NCBI RefSeq assembly: GCF_947498805.1
Contig: NZ_CANMLT010000007.1
Location: 1-64,000, forward strand
Reading direction: 5' to 3'
DNA: 64,000 nt
Origin: an uncultured Tenacibaculum sp.
GTDB lineage: Bacteria; Bacteroidota; Bacteroidia; Flavobacteriales; Flavobacteriaceae
The translations under genes and the position numbers were made by a program. Below the pieces are notes generated by a model. It was not told where the DNA came from. It saw only the letters and a program-made list of their open reading frames with translations, and ran no database searches. Shown one piece after another: positions 50,937-59,347 of this stretch (within the stretch, counting starts at the first letter, position 1; each line of letters opens with the position of its first letter).

Positions 50937-51406
50937 TAATATTTTTTTTTGTTATCATAATAATCTGCGAAAATTTCTCCGCATAAATAACCTGTTGCCA
51001 TTGAAAACCGTAATCTTAAATCATGTCTAGAATTTATAAAACTTTTACCAGCTAATTGTGTGACTGAGTTTATGTATTCCTGTATTAATTGTTCATTAAT
51101 AATTAAAGTATGAGCTATACCGTTTCTTATTTTATTTAATAGTCTAAGAGATTTTACCATTCCTGAATTTCTATCGCCAAATTTTCCAAAATGTTCTATC
51201 ATTCCAATTTTTAAACTATGATTATATCCCCCTTTGAAAAAGTTTGCCTCTGATATGTTGGATAAATTCTCAAGATAGCAATTGATGGTAAACTCAGTGA
51301 TGATGTGCCCCTTTAAAACTAACAGTTCTAAGTCGTAAATATTTTTTAAATTATCTAATAGAAAAGCTTTAAAAGTTTCTAAGTTATAATCTCTAATTTG
51401 TTCCAT
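50936..51406 (-). CDS. HEPN-like protein (candidate RNase toxin)
   Basis: All-helical, SLRLLNKIRNGIAHTLI contains Rx4H (RNGIAH), the HEPN catalytic signature. Confidence 0.6.
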   Translation of the reverse strand: MEQIRDYNLETFKAFLLDNLKNIYDLELLVLKGHIITEFTINCYLENLSNISEANFFKGGYNHSLKIGMIEHFGKFGDRNSGMVKSLRLLNKIRNGIAHTLIINEQLIQEYINSVTQLAGKSFINSRHDLRLRFSMATGYLCGEIFADYYDNKKKY

Positions 51407-51439
51407 TTTTTATCAATTTAATTCAGAATGTAGAAGTAA

Positions 51440-52207
51440 TTAAATGTCTTTGTTAATTCTTTCAGAAGTTAAAATTCTACTAGCTAAACGGTTCTGAGTT
51501 TCTCTATCGAAACGATCTTTAACGCTTTCCAAATGTTCAATTAATTCACCAATTTCATCATCGTTTTCAACAATTAAATATTTAATGTCATCTGGTTCAA
51601 ATGATAAATTAATATGGCTTACTTTTTTATTATAAAACTCTTTCTCTTTTCTTGTTTTAATATTAGAAATCGCTACAAAAGGATTTACTCCTTCCGTTCT
51701 TAATTTTGGAACATATCTCCATTCTCTTTCATCAGCAAATCGAAAATTCTCATTTTCAATTTTTCCATTTCGTTTTAATTCGCCTTCATAGTTTTTAATA
51801 TATCGATATGTGTTCATAATGTTCACATAACTAGTATTTAATTTTTTTAATTCCGTTAAGTCATTGATTTTACTCATGTGAGCATAAACTCCGCTAAGAC
51901 CACCCAATAAATCATCTGTAATTTGAGCATTTCTATTTATGTACATTACTGGGCTCAGTCCATTTTTATTTGCCCACTCTTTAGTTAACCCTATTCCATA
52001 GTTGCCATATTTTTCCATATGATTCTTTAATTCAGATAGTTTTAAGTCGCAAAAAGAAACCATTGGAACTGCAAATTCTCTATATTCATTTGGTCCAATT
52101 ATTTTTTCTCTTGCGTATGAAATTCTGAAAGTTTGTTTTAGAATTTTGTATAAGTACTGTTTCTTTGTAAAATGAAATAATATGTCAGGATAAAGGCTCA
52201 TTTGCAA
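51440..52207 (-). CDS. AbiGi family abortive-infection (antitoxin-type) protein
   Basis: ILFHFTKKQYLYKILKQTFRISYAREKIIGPNEYREFAVPMVSFCDLKLSELKNHMEKYGNYGIGLTKEWANKNGLSPVMYI matches AbiGi-type N-terminus. Confidence 0.75.
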   Translation of the reverse strand: MQMSLYPDILFHFTKKQYLYKILKQTFRISYAREKIIGPNEYREFAVPMVSFCDLKLSELKNHMEKYGNYGIGLTKEWANKNGLSPVMYINRNAQITDDLLGGLSGVYAHMSKINDLTELKKLNTSYVNIMNTYRYIKNYEGELKRNGKIENENFRFADEREWRYVPKLRTEGVNPFVAISNIKTRKEKEFYNKKVSHINLSFEPDDIKYLIVENDDEIGELIEHLESVKDRFDRETQNRLASRILTSERINKDI

Positions 52208-52453
52208 TTAAAAATAAAATTGTCTATAAAGTATTTATTTGTGTAGTTATATACTAAAAATAAGCTTCCAAATTAAAGAAAAAAGAAAAAGAACAAGTGC
52301 GGAAAACCATAATTTAAGTAAGGATTAACCTTGTTTTTCCATAACGAGAATGCTCTCTTTTATATAAATTTTACAATTTTTTTACGAATTTTAATTTTAT
52401 TTACTAGGTGTAAGTTTTTGTAATACAGTTTTTTATGTGTTATAAGTAATATT

Positions 52454-52511
52454 CCTTCTAAGCAGACGGTCACAGGTTCGAATCCTGTCGCGATCACAAT
52501 AAGCCTTACTA
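52454..52511 (+). repeat. attR-like copy of the tRNA-Arg 3' half
   Basis: Perfect match to 49335-49392; 5' half of the tRNA absent. Confidence 0.9.
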
Positions 52512-52530
52512 GTTTTAGTAAGGCTTTTTT
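52500..52530 (+). terminator. Second copy of tRNA-Arg terminator
   Basis: taagccttactagttttagtaaggctttttt. Confidence 0.75.
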
Positions 52531-52778
52531 GTGTTTTATAATTGCCTAACTATTTTGTGTAACTATATAGTAAATAAGTTAAATATAAGATTCATTTGGG
52601 AAGAGCTAGTCATGCTTGTTTTTCTTTCAAAAACTATATTCTATTGGGGAATTTAGTACCTAATAAACTTCCTTTTATCCATATAAATAACAGTGTGGTA
52701 TTTGTAATTTTGTGAGACTAAAAGTGTATTTTATGAGCACAGAATTGTTTTGGTTTTATTTCAAATTAAGAATAGGTT

Positions 52779-53657
52779 ATGCGTAAAAAGGAGTTTAAGG
52801 ATGTTCCAATTAGAACCATTGATCATATTATTAATAAAGAAGTTTCAAAATTTGAAATAGAAAGATTAACAGGTAGTATTGTAGGGAATCAAATGATTGT
52901 AGCACCACATAGACATAATTTTTATCATATAATGTTTGTCAAAAATGGGGTAGGAGAGCATTCAATAGATTTCAAAACGTATGATATTAAACCAAATAGT
53001 ATATTCTTTGTTTCTCCAGGGCAAGTACATTCATTAAAAGCTAGTAGTAATATAGAAGGCTATGTTATTTCTTTTGATTCGGCGTTTTATCATTTGAATG
53101 ATAATTTTCAAAAATTATTAGACTACCCTTTTTTCCACTCTATAAATAATACACCAGTAGTTCGGTTAAAAGAAAATGACAAAAAAATAGTAACAGCTTG
53201 GGAAGAACTTTTCGAAGAGCACAAATCTAAAGCAAAAGACAATTTATTAAGAGCATTGTTTGAAGTTTTACTAATACGGGTTGCACGAGTCTATCAAGAA
53301 CCTAAAACTTCTAACAATCCAGTATATCTAACTTATCAGATAAGAAAGCTCGAAACATTAATTGATACACATTATAAAACACATAAGAAGTTAGAAGATT
53401 ATGCAGATTTAATGCATGTTTCTTCCAAACACTTGAATAGTTTATGCAAAAAGGCATTGAATAAAACAGTTATAAATTTAATTCATGAACGTGTTTTGAT
53501 CGAAGCAAAAAGGTTGTTGCTATTTACAAAAAATACAGTAACAGAAATTGCTCATGAGTTAGGTTTTGCCGATACTTCTTATTTTATGCGTTTCTTTAAA
53601 AGACATACTTCATTTACAGCAGAAGTGTTTCGTAACAATGCTGCTACAAAAGGATAA
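52779..53657 (+). CDS. AraC family transcriptional regulator
   Basis: Cupin N-term (VAPHRHNFYHIMFVKNGVGEHSIDF) and AraC HTH (TEIAHELGFADTSYFMRFFKRHTSFTAEVFR). Confidence 0.93.
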   Translation: MRKKEFKDVPIRTIDHIINKEVSKFEIERLTGSIVGNQMIVAPHRHNFYHIMFVKNGVGEHSIDFKTYDIKPNSIFFVSPGQVHSLKASSNIEGYVISFDSAFYHLNDNFQKLLDYPFFHSINNTPVVRLKENDKKIVTAWEELFEEHKSKAKDNLLRALFEVLLIRVARVYQEPKTSNNPVYLTYQIRKLETLIDTHYKTHKKLEDYADLMHVSSKHLNSLCKKALNKTVINLIHERVLIEAKRLLLFTKNTVTEIAHELGFADTSYFMRFFKRHTSFTAEVFRNNAATKG

Positions 53658-53750
53658 ATATCCATAAAAAGCCAACTTTTGTACACAAAAAAGAGCTTTT
53701 AGCCATCTTAGTTTTGCGTATGAGTAAGTTTATAACTAAAAGAGCAAATT

Positions 53751-54278
53751 ATGAAGCAGGCAAGATTGGACCATTTTGTAGAAGAAATCTCAAAAATATG
53801 GGGACCATTAAACTCAAACTTGGTTAAGAAAAGTAAAGAATTAGTAGAAGATTTGATTAAAGATAGTAGTGCAGAAAGTTGGATGATAGATTTAATAAAA
53901 GAACAACTTCCAGCTAAGGAGATTTATAGAAGTAAACAACATGGTTTTGTGCTAATGGGACATTTAGAAAAACTAGGAGATATGAGTCCTCCGCATGATC
54001 ACGGAAGTGGTTGGGTAATTTATGCAGTACTTCAAGGAGAATCAAAAATGGGATTGTTTAATCGTGTATTTTTCCCTGATGGAACCATGGATGTTGTACA
54101 AAAAGAAGCTACAATTTTAAAAGCAGGGGAGTGTAGTGTATACCTGCCCGGAGATATTCATAATACCCATACTTTAAAAGACAATACCGTTATGCTCAGG
54201 TTAACAAGTTGTGACTTCCATAAAGAGTTAGAAGAAGGAAGGTTGATTAGGTATTTAGATAATGTTACAATATGGTAG
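53751..54278 (+). CDS. Cysteine dioxygenase-like cupin protein
   Basis: SPPHDHGSGWVIYAVLQGESKMGLFNRV...YLPGDIHNTHTLKDNTVMLRL. Confidence 0.75.
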   Translation: MKQARLDHFVEEISKIWGPLNSNLVKKSKELVEDLIKDSSAESWMIDLIKEQLPAKEIYRSKQHGFVLMGHLEKLGDMSPPHDHGSGWVIYAVLQGESKMGLFNRVFFPDGTMDVVQKEATILKAGECSVYLPGDIHNTHTLKDNTVMLRLTSCDFHKELEEGRLIRYLDNVTIW

Positions 54279-54324
54279 TTGTTTGATGGCTGTATCAATA
54301 TTATTTTCCAATAACAAAAGTAAA

Positions 54325-54354
54325 AAGCCTTACTATCTCTAGTAAGGCCTTTTC
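54325..54354 (+). terminator. Terminator after cupin gene, near-identical to the tRNA-Arg terminator
   Basis: aagccttactatctctagtaaggcctttt. Confidence 0.75.
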
Positions 54355-54377
54355 GTTTTCTATACCCAAGTTTTTAA

Positions 54378-56456
54378 TTAATTTCCTATTTGATTTAGAG
54401 CAGAAGTGTCTATAGCATTTGGATTAGATGGTGTAATCTCAAAAATAGCATCGTTAAAATCATTATCTCCATTTGGAACATTAATATCTTCAAAAGCAAT
54501 CACAATAGAACTACAAGTTGAATCGTAGAATAAAATACTTTGTTGACGTCCGCTTAAATTATAATCAATATCTGAATGCTGTGTGTAGTATCCGTCAGTA
54601 ATACTTCCATTTCTCCATCCGTTTGCAATCAAGAAGAAACTAACAACTGTACCTTCTTCAAAAGTTCCTAATAAACGCATGGTGTTACCTCTTACAAGCT
54701 GTCCACCAGATCTTTCTGCTGATGCATTTGGGAAAATTACAATCTTATCTACTTGATCTGCGCTAGTTGGTTTGTTTCCTAATTGATAGGTATAATATCC
54801 TAATACATTTTTGTAACCAGCACCTTCATCAATAAAGGTTAAGTTTAATTCTGTTTCTTCTTCAATAACCAAAGTCTTTACGGGGTTGGTAAAATATTCT
54901 GGATGTGCGGTCATTGCATTTTGACGTTCTGGTAATACGTTATTGTAAATATTTGGTAATAGAGTACTACAAATAACTTTGTCATCTTCCATTCCGTCTG
55001 GCTTACCACTGTTATTATAGGTAGTAATTGTTTTGTATTCATCTTTTGTACGTTTTCTTAGAATTTTAAATCCACCACCACCTTTGGCTACAAATACCCA
55101 TTCACCATCGGCAATAATATAATTGGCAGAGGCTCCTTCTTCGGCCATATCCCAATAGAAGATAGGTTCGATATCTCCACCGCCATTGGTAGGGTGCGGA
55201 GAAATTGAGATTCCGTCAGAACCATTGGCTGCATATACATAATCTATATCAGAACTCACTCCGTTCGTATTTCCAACAACTAGCATTAATCCTTTTGATT
55301 CGTTTGAGATTTCTCCATTCGTAACATCAACCAATGCAAGTCCGTCTTTACCTTTAGCAATGTATACCTTGTCTTGATCTACTGGAGAGAACTCCATGGT
55401 AGATTTACCTCTATACGTTTCTAAAACATTTTGATGGAAGATAGAACCGATATCGTAACTGGTTGATTCTAGACTGTTTTTTACATCATCTACTTTGATA
55501 CTTGCATTATCTCCAGTTACTAAACTTACTACTTTAGATCCAAGACTAGTTCCACTTACAGCTACATATTTAGCATCACTATAACTTTCAGAATCCACAG
55601 CTTCAAAAGTGTTTTTGTTAATCATTACAGTACCTCCATGTGTTTTTCCTGAAGTGATATATAAGTAATCATCAGTTATGGCAATTCCATTTGCAGAAGC
55701 TGAAACACCAGATCCTTCTAATACATTCGATAAGTTTTTACGTCTGTAGTTTTCTGAAAATAAACCTCCATTTGCTTCCAATTCGAATAATTGAGCTCCG
55801 TTTTTTGAATCGGACATAGCCAACCATACTTTTAAGTTAGACGATCCGTTTATATAACCTGAAGTAACAGCATTGATATCAGAATTTAAAAAGGTAGCTT
55901 GCGTAATGATTTCAGGAAAATTAGCATTGTTTAAATCAATAATTTCTACAGCACCTAAATGTACATTTCCTTGTTTATGATAACTCACATAAGCTTTGTT
56001 ATCATCCAGAGTAATATGGGTAGCACTCAATGTTTGTCCATTTACAACTAATGGATCAACTTCTGCAACATGTTCCCAATAATACATTTCTTGGGTTCCA
56101 TTTACGGTTGAACTTCCTCTTGCATTTAAACCAGAAACTATGGGAGTAATTGTAGCAGTTCTATTAATGTAAGTTATTCTTTGAGAAAGTTGACTACTGT
56201 TGTTGTTAACTTTAAAAGGTAATTCTTCTACTGCTGCAGTATTGTTTGAAACATTAGATAATTCTGCTTCTGTGGTTGAGCTACAGTTATAAAAGATACC
56301 TACGAGAAGAAGAGGGATAAATTTTAAGTTCTTGAAATTGTTAAAGAAATTGATTTGTTTGATCTTAGATACTAAAAGTATCGTTACTAAGAAGATTAAG
56401 GCTTGTACTATCATACTAATTTTCTTTATGGTTTGAATTATTTTAGGCGCTTTCAT
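54378..56456 (-). CDS. Secreted/lipid-anchored beta-propeller-like protein with C-terminal DUF4114-like domain
   Basis: LVIVD-like repeats; C-term SIVIAFEDINVPNGDNDFNDAIFEI is DUF4114 signature. Confidence 0.75.
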   Translation of the reverse strand: MKAPKIIQTIKKISMIVQALIFLVTILLVSKIKQINFFNNFKNLKFIPLLLVGIFYNCSSTTEAELSNVSNNTAAVEELPFKVNNNSSQLSQRITYINRTATITPIVSGLNARGSSTVNGTQEMYYWEHVAEVDPLVVNGQTLSATHITLDDNKAYVSYHKQGNVHLGAVEIIDLNNANFPEIITQATFLNSDINAVTSGYINGSSNLKVWLAMSDSKNGAQLFELEANGGLFSENYRRKNLSNVLEGSGVSASANGIAITDDYLYITSGKTHGGTVMINKNTFEAVDSESYSDAKYVAVSGTSLGSKVVSLVTGDNASIKVDDVKNSLESTSYDIGSIFHQNVLETYRGKSTMEFSPVDQDKVYIAKGKDGLALVDVTNGEISNESKGLMLVVGNTNGVSSDIDYVYAANGSDGISISPHPTNGGGDIEPIFYWDMAEEGASANYIIADGEWVFVAKGGGGFKILRKRTKDEYKTITTYNNSGKPDGMEDDKVICSTLLPNIYNNVLPERQNAMTAHPEYFTNPVKTLVIEEETELNLTFIDEGAGYKNVLGYYTYQLGNKPTSADQVDKIVIFPNASAERSGGQLVRGNTMRLLGTFEEGTVVSFFLIANGWRNGSITDGYYTQHSDIDYNLSGRQQSILFYDSTCSSIVIAFEDINVPNGDNDFNDAIFEITPSNPNAIDTSALNQIGN

Positions 56457-56636
56457 AAGGTTTGGTTTTAGGGTTGATTATATCTTTTGTATGCAATTCA
56501 CAGTTTTGTGAAACCTTAGATAACGGTATATGATATCTATTAGAGGACTAATTTTTTAGTGAAGTTAGGAATGAAGTCAAGAGTTTTTGATTGAAATTCG
56601 GTGAAATGCAGCTCGTTATCGTTCAAATGTTACTTT

Positions 56637-57956
56637 TTACAAACCAGCTCTTTTTGCTTGAATAGAAGATTTATACGGATTCCATGGATCATCAAAAGAA
56701 CGCTTAAAGAAAAACTCTTTGTAATATGCTACTGTTCTAATGATTCTTAGGTAGGTTCCTGTATATAGTGTCATTAAAGAAACGTATGGCCATAAATACA
56801 ACTCTTCTTTTCGTCTTTCAGAAAAAATATACATACTAAACATTTGTACATAAGACATAACAAAGTACAAGGTGAAGTTCATGGGGATTACAAATTTTAA
56901 TTGACTTGTATAGTTTACAATAATGTCAATAATATAAATCCACCATAAAATATCTAATACTACATTGTAAAATACATTTTCTGTTAAAGAGAAAAAGTTA
57001 AGCCAATTGAAATTGGCATTTGGAAAGTAAACATCTTTATGTTTTCGAACTCGGAAGCGAATAATAGACTTATCCCAACGCAAGCGCTGTTTGGTTAACA
57101 CTTTAAATTTAGAAGGTGCATTTGTTAAGCATATAGCTTTTGGTTGGAAGTAAATTTTGTATCCCGATTTTCTAATTTTCACAGTGATATCTCCGTCTAA
57201 ACCAGGGCCAATATCCCAACCACCAATACTATCAATAACATCTTTTCTAAAGGCACCAAATGCTCCTGAAATAATTTTATAAATTCCTAGGTACGAAGTA
57301 ACAATTCTACCTACTGAAACCGTCTTTAAATATTCTATAGCTTGAAACTTAGCACACAAGCTTTCTCGATAATTACGAACTTTTACATTTCCTCCAACAG
57401 CACCAATCTTGTCATCTAAATAAAAGGGTATCAAAACTTGTTCTATAGCATCTGAATCAAAAGAGCAATCGGCATCTAAATGAACAATATATTTCCCTTT
57501 ACTATAACGTAATGCTAGATTGGCAGCAGAAGCTTTTCCTCCACGCATTTCGTTTCTAATAAACATATCAATAAGTCCCAATTTTTCTAGGTTCTTTCCT
57601 ATAATTGGAGTATCATCATCAGAACCATCATCGACAATGATTAATTCAAAATTTTTAAAGGTTTGTTCAGCTAAAGACTTGGTGAGTTTGTATAAGTGTT
57701 TTCCTTCATTCTTTCCTGGAATAATCACCGAAACAAAAGGGTTTTCAGTAAATAGCTTACGTTTTGCTTCCTGAAATTTTTGATTTCTTCTTTTTTGAGT
57801 GAAGGAGAAGATTATAGCAATAACATAGTCAATAATAATATAGCGAGTGAATTCAAAAATCACAAAATACCAGAATACTCTTAAGAATTTGTTGAAACCT
57901 ACAACAAACCAGTAGTTAACATATTCAGGTAGTATATTGTGAATGCTTAGGATCAT
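56637..57956 (-). CDS. Family 2 glycosyltransferase (membrane polysaccharide synthase-like)
   Basis: VSVIIPGKNEGKHLYKLTKSLAEQTFKNFELIIVDDGSDDDTP, HLDADCSFDSDAIEQV, LDGDITVKIRKSGYKI, KQRLRWDKS. Confidence 0.93.
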   Translation of the reverse strand: MILSIHNILPEYVNYWFVVGFNKFLRVFWYFVIFEFTRYIIIDYVIAIIFSFTQKRRNQKFQEAKRKLFTENPFVSVIIPGKNEGKHLYKLTKSLAEQTFKNFELIIVDDGSDDDTPIIGKNLEKLGLIDMFIRNEMRGGKASAANLALRYSKGKYIVHLDADCSFDSDAIEQVLIPFYLDDKIGAVGGNVKVRNYRESLCAKFQAIEYLKTVSVGRIVTSYLGIYKIISGAFGAFRKDVIDSIGGWDIGPGLDGDITVKIRKSGYKIYFQPKAICLTNAPSKFKVLTKQRLRWDKSIIRFRVRKHKDVYFPNANFNWLNFFSLTENVFYNVVLDILWWIYIIDIIVNYTSQLKFVIPMNFTLYFVMSYVQMFSMYIFSERRKEELYLWPYVSLMTLYTGTYLRIIRTVAYYKEFFFKRSFDDPWNPYKSSIQAKRAGL

Positions 57957-59329
57957 AAAATTAGGTATTCATGGAGTGCTTTTTCGGTTGTGATTTTTTG
58001 ATATTGAATTGCTATTTCATTCGTAGTTTGTTGCATATTATCACTCAGTAACTTGTTGAGGTTGTATTGAATGTTTTCTAACCTTTTCAATTGGTCTTCT
58101 TTAGTCTCTGGAAGTAACAAATAATGAATGTCATAGCTCTTAGAGGCTAACATATCAGCATCTTTTAAATAAGATTTGATAATGTTATGAATCTCTTTTG
58201 TTAGTTCATTTTTAACGTCTTGGTTTAACAGTTGCAATCGTTTGTTTTGAACATTTATAGTTACAAAGAAACTAGAACCGTTGGTTGTTTTGATTCGTTG
58301 AATTTCTTGCTTTAAGAGTATTTTAAACAAAGGAATGCTTAAGTTTCCTATGGTTTCTGAGGTGCTTTTTTCAATGGTTTTCGATTGTTTTAACACTTCA
58401 TTTTCTCCTTTTTGGGTAAGTGCATAACTCCCAATTGTTTTTTCTAATAATTCATCTAATTCATGTTCAGTAGAACAGTCTATACAAAGTCCTTTCATAC
58501 TACTATTTTGAAACTCATGATTACAAGTATTACATGAGTAAATCGTTGAAGGTTTGTCATAGTCAATTCCGATATGCCTTAATTGTTTGTCACACTTAGG
58601 ACATTCTAAACCATCGTCTACTTTAAAATCTTTTTCTGGTGCTACATGAGCACATACAAAATGATGCACCATATCATGCGCTTTGATGTCTATAGAATCA
58701 CATTTTGGACAGCACTCTCTAAAGTTGATGTAATTGCTAGTACAGCTTTTACAAACATGGATAAGATCCTCTAGGGTAAAAGAAAGTAACTTTTCTTGTG
58801 TCAATTTATCAAAGGTCTTTAACAAAGACAATATTTCGTGTTGTTTAAACAATAACGAGATAAATGGAAATTCATACCCTATGATACTTTGTCTTGAGGT
58901 AATAGGGGTAATCACCAAATTTCTGGTATAACTATAGGCTAACACTTTGTAATTTAGAAACTCTTCATGCGTGGTTTTTTGTGGAATTTGTAATTGATTG
59001 ATCTTCTTTTTGATTGAAGCAATTCGTTGTACATAAGACCCAATTAAATCTATGGCAACAGGTCCGTCTGTATGGATTTCTACGTTTTTAGGAAATTTAT
59101 GAACAGCGCTTATGAATATAGGTAATAAGGCAATATCTAAATTGTTATTGGTTCTAATTTGATATATGATGTCTTTAGTAAAAGATACAGATGCTGTGTC
59201 AATAATAAATCCATCAAGATATTCAAGTTGCTCATTTTTTAACTCATTGGCATGAGCCACGATGAGCAACGAATATCCCTCGATATGAATCTTTCTGGAG
59301 TTATTATTATATTTTACTAAATTCAACAT
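57953..59329 (-). CDS. TackOD1-like metal-binding protein with degenerate GGDEF-like C-terminus
   Basis: HVCKSCTSNYINFRECCPKCDSIDIKAHDMVHHFVCAHVAPEKDF...LECPKCDKQLRHIGIDYDKPSTIYSCNTCNHEF; C-term DADMLASKSYDIHYLLLPET aligns with GGDEF region lacking GGDEF. Confidence 0.75.
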   Translation of the reverse strand: MLNLVKYNNNSRKIHIEGYSLLIVAHANELKNEQLEYLDGFIIDTASVSFTKDIIYQIRTNNNLDIALLPIFISAVHKFPKNVEIHTDGPVAIDLIGSYVQRIASIKKKINQLQIPQKTTHEEFLNYKVLAYSYTRNLVITPITSRQSIIGYEFPFISLLFKQHEILSLLKTFDKLTQEKLLSFTLEDLIHVCKSCTSNYINFRECCPKCDSIDIKAHDMVHHFVCAHVAPEKDFKVDDGLECPKCDKQLRHIGIDYDKPSTIYSCNTCNHEFQNSSMKGLCIDCSTEHELDELLEKTIGSYALTQKGENEVLKQSKTIEKSTSETIGNLSIPLFKILLKQEIQRIKTTNGSSFFVTINVQNKRLQLLNQDVKNELTKEIHNIIKSYLKDADMLASKSYDIHYLLLPETKEDQLKRLENIQYNLNKLLSDNMQQTTNEIAIQYQKITTEKALHEYLIL

Positions 59330-59347
59330 TGCGTTTGATGTTTTTAA

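Larger units (their letters stand above)
49335..52511. mobile_element. Small tRNA-Arg-integrated genomic island (3119-bp unit) lacking an integrase
   Basis: Bounded by the 58-bp duplication of the tRNA-Arg 3' end; interior holds only four conflict-type minus-strand genes. Confidence 0.8.

Noticed and set aside
54325-54354. Third terminator copy as a third att site
   Set aside because: No tRNA-derived sequence precedes it; only the hairpin is shared, so it does not by itself support another integration event.
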